From Actinomycetales bacterium (GTDB taxonomy: Bacteria; Actinomycetota; Actinomycetes; Actinomycetales; Cellulomonadaceae), in NCBI GenBank assembly GCA_012514545.1, contig JAAZAC010000042.1, forward strand, positions 1 through 14,507: a DNA stretch of 14,507 nt, in the 5' to 3' direction. The position numbers and the translations under genes are program-made. Shown here one piece after another: positions 5,913 to 12,640 of this stretch. How positions within the stretch are numbered: position 1 is the stretch's first letter; every line of letters begins with the position of its first letter. A model generated the notes under the pieces. That model searched no databases. It worked only from the letters and a program-made list of their open reading frames with translations, and was not told where the DNA came from.

Positions 5913-6995
5913 CTAGACGTACCGCTCGAGGATGCTCGACTCGGCGAGCCGCGAGAGCCCCTCGCGCACGGCCCGCGCCCGCTGCTCGCCGACGCCGTCG
6001 ACCGCCATGAGCTCGTCGATGCCCGCGGCGAGGAGCTTCTGCAGCCCGCCGAAGTGGCCGACGAGCCGGTCGACGATCGTCGCGGGCAGGCGCGGCACCC
6101 GGGACAGCAGTCGGTAGCCGCGCGGCGCGACGGCGCCGTCGAGCGAGTCGTCCGGCCCGACGAGCCCGAGGATCCGCGCGATGTGCGCGAGGTCGAGGAG
6201 CTCGTTGGAGTCCATCTCGCCGAGCGCGGCCTGCACCTGCTGGTGGTTGCGGCCGGCCTTGCCCGGGTCCACGTAGTCGCGGATGACGAGCTGGCGGTCC
6301 GCGCCGATGCCGCCCACGAGCTCGTCGAGCTGCAGCGCCATGAGCCGGCCGTCCGTGCCGAGCTCGACGACGTAGCCCTCGATCTCCTCCGAGATCCGGC
6401 GCACCATCTCGAGCCGCTGCACGACGGCGGCGACGTCGCGGACCGTGACGAGGTCCTCGATCTCGAGCGCGGAGAGCGTGCCGCTGACCTCGTCGAGGCG
6501 GGCCTTGTACCGCTCGAGGGTCGCGAGCGCCTGGTTCGCGCGCGACAGGATGACGTCGGTCTCCTCGAGCACGTACCGGGTCCCGCCCACGTAGAGCGCG
6601 ACGATCCGCATGGACTGGCTCACCGAGATCACCGGGAACCCGGACTGCTTGGCGACCCGCTCGGCGGTGCGGTGCCGGGTGCCGGACTCGGTGGTCTCGA
6701 TCGTCGGGTCGGGCAGGAGCTGGACGGCGGCCCGGACGATCCGCATGTTGTCGCGGTCGACGATGACGGCGCCGTCCATCTTCGCGAGCTCGCGCAGCCG
6801 GGTCGCCGAGAAGGGCACGTCGAGGATGAACCCGCCCGAGCACATCGCGTCGACGACCCGGTCGTGGCCCAGCACGATGAGTGCGCCGGTGCGGCCGCGC
6901 AGGATCCGCTCGAGGCCGTCGCGCAGCTCGGTGCCGGGCGCGACGGCGGCGAGGGTCGCGCGCAGCTCGTCCGAGATGCGTTCCGGGTTGGCCAC
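5913..6995 (-). CDS. disA: DNA integrity scanning protein DisA, diadenylate cyclase
   Basis: Makes the second messenger c-di-AMP from two ATP and scans DNA for branched structures. It has 360 residues, full length for the family. The diadenylate cyclase domain is at about 15-145, with the catalytic DGA (74-76) and the ATP-binding SGTRHRTAER (104-113). A helical linker domain spans about 150-290. The C-terminal helix-hairpin-helix DNA-binding domain is at about 300-350 (VDGVGEQRARAV). All key residues are present, so it should be active. The GTG start at 6993-6995 sits 6 nt after a TACCCT box. The gene is 55 bp downstream of radA on the same strand, so it may be transcribed both from its own promoter and by read-through. 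RadA is reported to affect DisA activity in other bacteria, which suits this pairing. Confidence 0.97.
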   Translation of the reverse strand: MANPERISDELRATLAAVAPGTELRDGLERILRGRTGALIVLGHDRVVDAMCSGGFILDVPFSATRLRELAKMDGAVIVDRDNMRIVRAAVQLLPDPTIETTESGTRHRTAERVAKQSGFPVISVSQSMRIVALYVGGTRYVLEETDVILSRANQALATLERYKARLDEVSGTLSALEIEDLVTVRDVAAVVQRLEMVRRISEEIEGYVVELGTDGRLMALQLDELVGGIGADRQLVIRDYVDPGKAGRNHQQVQAALGEMDSNELLDLAHIARILGLVGPDDSLDGAVAPRGYRLLSRVPRLPATIVDRLVGHFGGLQKLLAAGIDELMAVDGVGEQRARAVREGLSRLAESSILERYV

Positions 6996-7001
6996 GGGCT
7001 A

Positions 7002-7007
7002 AGGGTA
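7002..7007 (-). promoter_or_regulatory. Candidate -10 box, disA (leaderless)
   Basis: TACCCT on the minus strand, 6 nt before GTG 6995, inside the 55-bp radA-disA gap. It suggests disA can be expressed independently of radA. Confidence 0.48.
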
Positions 7008-7050
7008 CGCGGGCGGGTCGCCCCGGCCGGCGACGCGGCCGCGGCGCGCC

Positions 7051-8469
7051 TCAGGCGTTCCGGCCCGCTCGCAGCGCGAGCCGCACCGCCTGGGCGACGT
7101 CGCGCGCCTCGAGCACCTCCAGGCCCGCGGGCGGCGTCCCCTCCCCGAGCGCCCCGGCGGGGACGACCGCCGTCGCGAAGCCGAGCCGCCGCGCCTCGGC
7201 GAGGCGGCGGGGGAGCCCGACGACGGCGCGCACCTCCCCGGCGAGGCCCACCTCCCCGACGGCCACGAGCCCGGGCGCCACCGGCACGTCGGCCGCGCTC
7301 GACGCGACGGCGAGCGCGAGGGCGAGGTCGGCGGCGGGCTCGGCGACGCGGGCGCCGCCGACGGTCGAGGCGTAGACGTCCTTGTCGCCGATCGGCACGC
7401 CGCCCCGCCGCTGCAGGACCGCGAGCACCATGGCGAGCCGGCTGGAGTCGAGCCCGCTCGTCGTGCGCCGCGGGTTGGTCAGCAGGGTGGGTGCGACGAG
7501 CGCCTGGACCTCGGCGGCGAGCGGGCGGCGGCCCTCGAGCGTCACGGTGACGCACGTGCCGGACACGTCGCGCGCCGTCGTGGACAGGAAGAGGCCGCTG
7601 GGGTCGGGCAGCTCGACGACGCCGGTGTCGGTGAGGTCGAAGCAGCCCACCTCGTCCGTCGCGCCGTAGCGGTTCTTCGTGGCGCGGATGAGCCGCAGGC
7701 GCGAGTGCCGGTCGCCCTCGACCTGGCACACGACGTCGACGAGGTGCTCGAGCGTGCGCGGCCCCGCGACGCTGCCGTCCTTCGTCACGTGGCCGACGAG
7801 GAGGGCGGGGATGCCGCGCTCCTTGGCGGCGGCGATGAGGGCGGCGGCGACCTCGCGCACCTGTGCGACGCCGCCCGGGGCGCCCTCGACCTGCGCGGAG
7901 GCCACCGTCTGCACGGAGTCGAGCACGAGGAGCTCCGGCTCGCACGCCGCGAGGTGCCCGAGCACCGCGCCGAGGTCCACCTCGGCCGCGAGCAGCAGGT
8001 GGGGCGACAGCGCGCCGATCCGCTCCGCGCGCAGCCGCACCTGGCCGGCCGACTCCTCGCCGGTGACGTAGAGCACGGACCGCCCGTCGCGCGCGACCCG
8101 CCCCGCGACGTCGAGCAGGAGCGTGGACTTCCCGACGCCCGGCTCGCCCGCGACGAGCACGACGGCCCCCGGCACGAGGCCGCCGCCCAGCACGCGGTCG
8201 AGCTCGCCGACGCCCGTGGGCCGGGCCCGCGCCGCCTCGACGTCGATCTCGGTGATCGCCCGGGCCGGCCCGCGCGAGGGCGCGGTCGCCACGGTCCGGG
8301 GGCCCGCCGTCGGGCCGGCGTCCTCGACGACGGTGCCCCACGCCTGGCACTCGCCGCAGCGGCCGACCCACTTCACCGTCGTCCAGCCGCACTCCGCGCA
8401 GACGTAGCCGGGGCGGCCGGCGCGGCCCTTCGCGGCGCCCGTCGCGCCGCGGGCCGTGGTCGTGGACAT
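7051..8469 (-). CDS. radA: DNA repair protein RadA (branch-migration ATPase)
   Basis: A RecA-like ATPase and helicase that drives branch migration of recombination intermediates. It has 472 residues. An N-terminal C4 zinc finger has Cys24, 27, 38 and 41 (CAECGWTTVKWVGRCGEC). Walker A is GEPGVGKST (108-116) and Walker B is LLVLDSVQT (180-188). The RadA signature appears as KNRYG (265-269), where many family members have KNRFG. A Lon-protease-like domain follows from about 290 to the end (PGLVAVGEVGLAGEVR). All domains are intact and the length is normal. ATG 8467-8469 follows a TACGTT box by 6 nt. It is divergent from the TetR gene, with 85 bp between starts, and lies upstream of disA, the usual actinobacterial order. 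Confidence 0.97.
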   Translation of the reverse strand: MSTTTARGATGAAKGRAGRPGYVCAECGWTTVKWVGRCGECQAWGTVVEDAGPTAGPRTVATAPSRGPARAITEIDVEAARARPTGVGELDRVLGGGLVPGAVVLVAGEPGVGKSTLLLDVAGRVARDGRSVLYVTGEESAGQVRLRAERIGALSPHLLLAAEVDLGAVLGHLAACEPELLVLDSVQTVASAQVEGAPGGVAQVREVAAALIAAAKERGIPALLVGHVTKDGSVAGPRTLEHLVDVVCQVEGDRHSRLRLIRATKNRYGATDEVGCFDLTDTGVVELPDPSGLFLSTTARDVSGTCVTVTLEGRRPLAAEVQALVAPTLLTNPRRTTSGLDSSRLAMVLAVLQRRGGVPIGDKDVYASTVGGARVAEPAADLALALAVASSAADVPVAPGLVAVGEVGLAGEVRAVVGLPRRLAEARRLGFATAVVPAGALGEGTPPAGLEVLEARDVAQAVRLALRAGRNA

Positions 8470-8475
8470 GCGCCG

Positions 8476-8481
8476 AACGTA
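8476..8481 (-). promoter_or_regulatory. Candidate -10 box, radA (leaderless)
   Basis: TACGTT on the minus strand, then 6 nt, then ATG 8469. It shares the 85-bp divergent gap with the TetR promoter, so the TetR protein could affect radA if it binds here. Confidence 0.5.
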
Positions 8482-8542
8482 GCGGCCCGGGCCGACACCG
8501 CCGCGCCCTCCCCAGGTCGGCGCGCCGCCGGGCGCGCCCGCC

Positions 8543-8548
8543 TACGCT
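8543..8548 (+). promoter_or_regulatory. Candidate -10 box, tetR-type gene (leaderless)
   Basis: TACGCT, then 6 nt, then ATG 8555. There is no Shine-Dalgarno sequence before the start. Confidence 0.5.
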
Positions 8549-8554
8549 GGCGCC

Positions 8555-9226
8555 ATGGTGGACCCGCCCGCCGACGACGCCGCCGAGCCCCGGCCGCGCG
8601 GTCGCCGGGCGCGGGGCCAGGACACCCGGCGGGCGATCGTCGACGCGGCCCGGACGGAGTTCCTCGAGCACGGGTACTCCGCCGCGAGCATGCGCGCCGT
8701 GGCGCGCCGCGCGGGCGTGGACCCGGCCCTCGTCAGGTACTGGTTCCCGCAGGGCCGCTCGGCGCTCTTCGCGGCCACGCTCACGGACACGGGGATCGAC
8801 CCCGGCCGGATCGCGGCGTCGGTCGCGAGCGGCCCGGTCGAGACGATGGGCCCGCGGCTCGTCGCGGCGATCCTCGCGGCGTGGGAGCGGCCGGACGCCC
8901 AGGAGACGATGGCGCTCCTGCTGCGGACGATCGCCACCGGCCTCGACGTGCCGGCCGCGATCCGCGACTACCTCATGCGCGAGGTGTTCGCGCGCGTGCG
9001 CCCGGCCGTGTCCGGGCCCGACGCCGACCTGCGGATCAACCTCGCGATGTCCCACGTGGTGGGGCTCATGGTGGCGCGGTACCTCGTGCGCCTCGAGCCG
9101 CTCGCGTCGGCCCCGGCCGCGCAGGTGGTCGCCGAGGTGGGGCCGGTGCTCCAGCGCTACTTCACCCCCGACGCCTGTCCCGACGCCTGTCCCGACGCCG
9201 TGCCCGACGACGCGCCCGACGGCTGA
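8555..9226 (+). CDS. TetR-family transcriptional regulator
   Basis: A 223-residue one-component repressor. After a charged N-terminal tail (about 1-20), the TetR DNA-binding domain spans about 22-70. Its helix-turn-helix includes SMRAVARRAGVDPALVRYWF (45-64), and the F-P-Q-G-R-S-ALF sequence that follows is typical. Residues 75-205 form the all-helical ligand-binding and dimer domain, resembling the TetR_C_17-type C-terminus. The last 20 residues are an unusual tail of four-residue repeats (PDAC, PDAC, PDAV, PDDA, PDG) encoded by a 12-bp tandem repeat. The ABC exporter starts 74 bp downstream with its own candidate promoter. The natural reading is that this protein represses the exporter and itself and is released by an exported or toxic compound. 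The ligand cannot be read from sequence. Confidence 0.92.
   Translation: MVDPPADDAAEPRPRGRRARGQDTRRAIVDAARTEFLEHGYSAASMRAVARRAGVDPALVRYWFPQGRSALFAATLTDTGIDPGRIAASVASGPVETMGPRLVAAILAAWERPDAQETMALLLRTIATGLDVPAAIRDYLMREVFARVRPAVSGPDADLRINLAMSHVVGLMVARYLVRLEPLASAPAAQVVAEVGPVLQRYFTPDACPDACPDAVPDDAPDG
9167..9226 (+). repeat. 12-bp tandem repeat, five units, in the tetR-type 3' end
   Basis: The unit CCCGACGCCTGT occurs twice exactly, followed by three units that keep CCCGAC but diverge afterwards, the last ending in the stop codon. It encodes the Pro-Asp-rich tail with two cysteines. It looks like replication-slippage expansion. Confidence 0.85.
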
Positions 9227-9256
9227 CCCGCCGGCGCGCCGCGAGAGCCCGGGACC

Positions 9257-9268
9257 GGAAGTCCTTCC
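9257..9268. promoter_or_regulatory. Candidate TetR operator upstream of the ABC exporter
   Basis: GGAAG-TC-CTTCC, a small inverted repeat. It overlaps the position where a -35 element for the TAGATT box at 9288 would lie (9265-9270, TTCCCA, 17-bp spacer). Location suits repression of the exporter by the TetR protein, but the arms are only 5 bp. Confidence 0.3.
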
Positions 9269-9287
9269 CACCGAGCACAGGGAGGCG

Positions 9288-9293
9288 TAGATT
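9288..9293 (+). promoter_or_regulatory. Candidate -10 box, ABC exporter (leaderless)
   Basis: TAGATT, then 7 nt, then ATG 9301. The purine-rich AGGGAGG at 9279-9285 is 15 nt from the start, too far to act as a normal Shine-Dalgarno site, which supports leaderless initiation. Confidence 0.52.
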
Positions 9294-9300
9294 TCCTCAC

Positions 9301-10041
9301 ATGAGGAATAACCAGGGGCCGGCGATCGTCGCCCGCGGTCTGCGCGTCGTCCGGGGCGGGCGCCGCGGCGTCGTCGTCATCGACGGCATGGACCTCGAGG
9401 TGCCCGCCGGGCAGCTCGTCGGGCTCCTGGGCCCGAGCGGCAGCGGCAAGACCACGCTCATGCGCGCCGTCGTCGGCGCCCAGGCGGACGTGACCGGCAC
9501 GCTCGAGGTCCTCGGGCTGCCCGCCGGCCACCCCGAGCTGCGCCACCGCGTCGGCTACGTCACCCAGGCGCCGAGCGTCTACGGCGACCTGACGATCCGC
9601 GAGAACCTCCGGTACTTCGCGCACCTCATGGGCGCGCCGGAGACCGACGTCGACCGCGTCCTGCGCGAGGTCGACCTGGCCCCGATCGGCGACCGCCGCG
9701 TCGGCGTGCTGTCCGGCGGCGAGCGCTCGCGGGCGTCCCTGGCCGTGGCCCTCCTGGGCACCCCGGACCTGCTCGTGCTCGACGAGCCGACCGTCGGCCT
9801 CGACCCCGTGCTCCGCCGCGACCTGTGGCTCCTGTTCCACCGGCTCGCGGAGCAGGGCACGTCGCTCCTCGTGTCCAGCCACGTCATGGACGAGGCGACC
9901 CGCTGCGACCGCCTCGTGCTCATGCGGGCCGGCCGCGTCCTCGCCGACGAGACCCTGCCGGAGCTGCTGGCCCGCACGGGCGCGGCGGACGCCGAGGGCG
10001 CGTTCCTCGCCCTCGTCGAGCAGGAGGAGGCGGCGGCGTGA
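9301..10041 (+). CDS. ABC-2 exporter ATP-binding subunit
   Basis: A 246-residue nucleotide-binding domain that powers the permease encoded immediately downstream. Walker A is GPSGSGKT (44-51) and the Q-loop Gln is at 89. The signature LSGGE is at 137-141, Walker B is LLVLDEPTVGLD (157-168) and the H-loop is SSHVMDEA (192-199). All catalytic residues are present. It is a compact single-NBD protein of the drug/natural-product exporter group that pairs with ABC-2 permeases. The start at ATG 9301 is set by the leaderless -10; the frame is open upstream through the tetR-type gene, but in a different frame from it. The stop overlaps the permease start by GTGA, so the subunits are translationally coupled. 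Expression is probably controlled by the upstream TetR protein. The exported compound is unknown. Confidence 0.95.
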   Translation: MRNNQGPAIVARGLRVVRGGRRGVVVIDGMDLEVPAGQLVGLLGPSGSGKTTLMRAVVGAQADVTGTLEVLGLPAGHPELRHRVGYVTQAPSVYGDLTIRENLRYFAHLMGAPETDVDRVLREVDLAPIGDRRVGVLSGGERSRASLAVALLGTPDLLVLDEPTVGLDPVLRRDLWLLFHRLAEQGTSLLVSSHVMDEATRCDRLVLMRAGRVLADETLPELLARTGAADAEGAFLALVEQEEAAA

Positions 10042-10772
10042 TCACCCGGCTGACGTTCTCGACCGCGTCCCGCGTCCTGCACCAGCTCCGGCACGACCGG
10101 CGCACGATCGCGCTGATCATGCTGCTGCCGTGCCTCCTGCTCGGCATCGTCGCGTGGATGTTCGCGGACACGCCGATGGTCATCGACCAGTTCGGGCCGC
10201 TGCTGCTCGGCGTGTTCCCGATGCTCGTCATGTTCCTCATCACGAGCGTCGCGACCCTGCGCGAGCGGCAGAGCGGCACCCTCGAGCGGCTCATGACGAC
10301 GCCGATCCGCCGTGCCGACTTCGTGCTCGGCTACGCGCTCGCGTTCGCGCTCCTCGCCACGCTGCAGGGGCTCGTGCTCACGGCCTTCGCGGTGTGGGTG
10401 TGCGGCATGGACGCGCGCGGGGACCTGTGGCTCATCGTGGGCGTCGCGGTGCTCGACGCCGTGCTGGGCTGCGTGCTCGGCCTCGCCGCGTCCGCGCTCG
10501 CGACCACCGAGTTCCAGGCCGTCCAGATGATGCCGCTGTTCATCTTCCCGCAGCTGCTCACGGGTGGGCTGCTCATGCCCCGCGACCAGATGCCGCAGGT
10601 GCTCGAGTGGTTCTCCCGGGCCATGCCGCTCACGTACGGCATGGAGGCCCTGCGCGACCTCGCCGCCGGGGCCGACCTGGGCGACGTCCAGGGCGCCGTC
10701 GGCGCGATCTGCGCCTTCATCGTGGGCGCGCTCGCGCTGGCCATCCTCACGCTGCGCCGCCGTACCCCGTGA
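10038..10772 (+). CDS. ABC-2 type exporter permease
   Basis: A 244-residue integral membrane protein with about six hydrophobic segments, consistent with an ABC-2 transporter. The first is TIALIMLLPCLLLGIVAWMF, and the last two lie near LFIFPQLLTGGLLMP and GAICAFIVGALALAILTL. A loop with LRERQSGTLERLMTTPIRR after the second segment is the characteristic coupling-helix region of this family (E-x-x-GTLE-R-L). The conserved SRAMPLTYGMEALRD before the last segment is also typical. GTG 10038-10040 overlaps the stop of the ATPase gene and has a strong AGGAGGAGG 7 nt upstream. With the ATPase it would form a homodimeric exporter. The stop codon lies inside the first copy of the 15-bp repeat that continues into the following intergenic region. 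Confidence 0.94.
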   Translation: MITRLTFSTASRVLHQLRHDRRTIALIMLLPCLLLGIVAWMFADTPMVIDQFGPLLLGVFPMLVMFLITSVATLRERQSGTLERLMTTPIRRADFVLGYALAFALLATLQGLVLTAFAVWVCGMDARGDLWLIVGVAVLDAVLGCVLGLAASALATTEFQAVQMMPLFIFPQLLTGGLLMPRDQMPQVLEWFSRAMPLTYGMEALRDLAAGADLGDVQGAVGAICAFIVGALALAILTLRRRTP

Positions 10773-10835
10773 CGGCGGCCACGTGGCGGCCTACCCCGTG
10801 ACGGCGTACCCCGTGACGGCGACCCCCTGACGGCG
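10763..10835 (+). repeat. Direct repeats TACCCCGTGACGGCG, four copies
   Basis: Exact copies at 10763-10777, 10792-10806 and 10807-10821, and a degenerate 14-nt copy at 10822-10835. Each full copy contains CCGTGACGG, a 4+1+4 inverted repeat, so the array is a row of small dyads. The first copy spans the permease stop codon. A GCCACGTGGC palindrome (10778-10787) lies between copies one and two. Confidence 0.85.
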
Positions 10836-10922
10836 CGGGTGCGCGGCACGCCCGGACGCGCCCACCGTCCGGCCCGGGCCAGGCCCTAGGCTGACGCTCG
10901 GGATCGCGCGCGGGGAGGTCCG
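10773..10922. other. Intergenic region between exporter and membrane-protein operon
   Basis: These 150 bp contain the direct-repeat array (to 10835), then a plain GC-rich stretch, then the -10 box and Shine-Dalgarno sequence of the next gene. No T-rich terminator follows the permease. Confidence 0.6.
10887..10892 (+). promoter_or_regulatory. Candidate -10 box for the membrane protein-proC-lacI operon
   Basis: TAGGCT, with a predicted start near 10899. The leader holds GGGGAGG (10912-10918), 4 nt before ATG 10923. This gene therefore appears to have a leader, unlike many others here. Confidence 0.42.
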
Positions 10923-11807
10923 ATGACGAGCACGGGAGGCGGCGAGGGCCGCTGGCCGTTCGAGCGGGTGGGCGCCGGTGACCCCACGCCACCGCCCGTG
11001 GCGGGCGGGGTGACGCCCCCCGGGGCGGCCGGGGTGACTCCGCCCGCCACGGGTGCGGCGACGCCCCCCGGCACGGCGGGGGTCGGTGCCGGGGACCCGC
11101 CCCCGACGCGGCGCCGCCACACCGCCGAGAAGCCCCGCCGACGCCGGCCCCCGGTGTGGCTGCTCGTGCTCCTCGGCCTCGTGGTCGTGGGCGGGGCGGT
11201 CACCGCGGTCATGCTGCTCACCGACCGCGAGCCGCCGGAGCCCGAGCCCGCGCGGACGATCACGCTGCCGCCGCCCACGCCGACGATCGACCCGGTCGAG
11301 CGCGCGGAGGGGACGGCGTTCGAGCAGGCCCTGCCGTCCACGGTGCTGCAGTTCGCGCTCACGGAGATCGTCGAGCACGAGCCGTTCATGGTCGCGGGGG
11401 CCCTCGAGGCCTACCTGCTCACCTACTCCGACGGCGGCGACGCCACCCTGACCCTCGCCGCGGGCCAGTGGCGCACCGCCGAGGAGGCGGCCGCGCAGCT
11501 CGACGCCGTGCTCGCCGAGGTCGGCGAGGTGCCCGAGGGCTCCCTCGAGCCGCCGGAGCCGGAGCAGCCCGCGGCCGAGCCCACCGAGGGCGCGACCGAG
11601 GGCGCCACCACGACGCCGACCGCCGAGCCGCTGCCGGACCCCGTGCAGGGCCCGGTCGAGGTCGACGGCGCGGAGGTCGGGCGCTTCGTGTACGTGCCGC
11701 GCGAGGACGGCTCCGGGACCCTCTGGTGGACGAACACCACGGTGTTCTTCCGCCTCGACGGCCCGTGGGCCGAGATCCGCGACGTCTTCCGGGCGTTCCC
11801 GCTGTGA
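10923..11807 (+). CDS. Single-pass membrane protein with repetitive cytoplasmic N-terminus, function unknown
   Basis: A 294-residue protein I do not recognise. Residues 1-76 are Gly/Pro/Thr-rich with a period-8 repeat (residues 29-52, GVTPPGAA and variants) and end in a very basic stretch (TRRRHTAEKPRRRR). One hydrophobic segment at about 77-98 orients the rest outside. The outer part (about 99-294) begins with a Pro/Glu linker and has a globular region with VLQFALTEIVEHEPFM and QWRTAEEAAAQLDAVLAEV. A Pro/Glu/Thr low-complexity spacer (about 200-240) follows, and then a terminal piece ending in LWWTNTTVFFRLDGPWAEI. The pattern suggests a cell-envelope sensor or substrate-binding domain, but this is inference. 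ATG is supported by GGGGAGG upstream. The stop overlaps the proC start by GTGA. Confidence 0.85.
   Translation: MTSTGGGEGRWPFERVGAGDPTPPPVAGGVTPPGAAGVTPPATGAATPPGTAGVGAGDPPPTRRRHTAEKPRRRRPPVWLLVLLGLVVVGGAVTAVMLLTDREPPEPEPARTITLPPPTPTIDPVERAEGTAFEQALPSTVLQFALTEIVEHEPFMVAGALEAYLLTYSDGGDATLTLAAGQWRTAEEAAAQLDAVLAEVGEVPEGSLEPPEPEQPAAEPTEGATEGATTTPTAEPLPDPVQGPVEVDGAEVGRFVYVPREDGSGTLWWTNTTVFFRLDGPWAEIRDVFRAFPL
11007..11078 (+). repeat. 24-bp (8-codon) imperfect tandem repeat in the membrane protein gene
   Basis: Three units encode GVTPPGAA, GVTPPATG and AATPPGTA in the cytoplasmic tail. Gly/Pro/Thr content suggests a flexible, disordered segment that could vary in copy number between strains. Confidence 0.7.
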
Positions 11808-12640
11808 GCGCCGTGGGCCGCGTCGCCGTCCTCGGCGGCGGCGTCATGGGTGAGGCCCTCGTGGGCGCGGTGCTGCGCGCCGGGGTGGGCGCGTCCGACG
11901 TCGTCGTGGCGGAGAAGGCGGCCGCCCGCGCGCGCGAGGTCGCCGACGCGCACGGGGTCTCGACGACGCCGTCCGTCGCCGACGCCGTCGCGGGTGCCGA
12001 CGTCGTGCTGGTCGCCGTGAAGCCGCAGGACGTCGCGGCCGCGCTCGCCGACGCCGGCCCCGCCCTCGCGCCGGGCGCGCTCGTCGTGACGGTGGCCGCC
12101 GGGCTGCCGATCGCCTTCTACGAGGCGCGGCTCCCGGCGGGGACCCCGGTGGTGCGGGTCATGCCGAACACGCCGGCCGTCGTCGGGAAGGGGGCGAGCG
12201 CGCTCGCCCCGGGCGCCGCCGCGGGCCCCGACCACGTCGCCCTCGCGCGCACGCTGCTCGCGCCGACGGGCCTCGTCCTCGAGGTGCCCGAGCGGCTCCT
12301 CGACGCGGTGACGGCCGTCTCGGGCTCGGGCCCCGCGTACGTCTTCTACCTCGTCGACGCGCTCGCGGAGGCGGGCGTGCTCCTCGGCCTGCCGCGGGCG
12401 CAGGCGCTCGAGCTCGCGGTGGCGACGTTCGAGGGCGCCTCCGCCCTGCTCGCGGCCAGCGGCGAGCACCCCGTCGTGCTGCGGGAGCGGGTGTCCTCCC
12501 CGGGCGGCACCACCGTCGCGGCGCTGCGCGAGCTCGACGCCCACGGGGTGCGGGCCGCCGTGCTGGCGGCGGCGGAGGCGGCGCGCGACAGGTCCCGCGC
12601 GCTCGCGGCCGAGGCGGAGGGGGACGGGGCCGCCCGGTGA
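11804..12640 (+). CDS. proC: Pyrroline-5-carboxylate reductase
   Basis: Catalyses the last step of proline synthesis, reducing pyrroline-5-carboxylate with NAD(P)H in the cytoplasm. It has 278 residues, normal length. The Rossmann dinucleotide site is VAVLGGGVMGEALV (7-20). VVRVMPNTPAVVGKG lies mid-protein. The C-terminal dimerisation and active-site region holds VSGSGPAYVFYLVDALAEAG (172-191) and SPGGTT (232-237), the family signature. GTG 11804-11806 overlaps the stop of the membrane-protein gene by GTGA and has no Shine-Dalgarno sequence, so translation is probably coupled. The alternative GTG at 11813 would also leave the Rossmann motif intact. The next gene overlaps its stop in the same way. 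No other proline gene is in the window. Confidence 0.95.
   Translation: MSAVGRVAVLGGGVMGEALVGAVLRAGVGASDVVVAEKAAARAREVADAHGVSTTPSVADAVAGADVVLVAVKPQDVAAALADAGPALAPGALVVTVAAGLPIAFYEARLPAGTPVVRVMPNTPAVVGKGASALAPGAAAGPDHVALARTLLAPTGLVLEVPERLLDAVTAVSGSGPAYVFYLVDALAEAGVLLGLPRAQALELAVATFEGASALLAASGEHPVVLRERVSSPGGTTVAALRELDAHGVRAAVLAAAEAARDRSRALAAEAEGDGAAR

Noticed and set aside
7051..8469. KNRYG instead of KNRFG in RadA as a damaging or novel change
   Set aside because: Tyr for Phe is conservative, and I recall it in other actinobacterial RadA proteins, so it is probably a lineage form.
6629..9271. Long minus-strand open frame overlapping radA and extending across the tetR-type gene
   Set aside because: It is out of frame with radA and disA and lacks their motifs. 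It is a shadow of the GC-rich coding pattern.
10763..10835. CRISPR-like array
   Set aside because: Units are 15 nt and mostly adjacent, without spacers of uniform length, and no cas genes are present.
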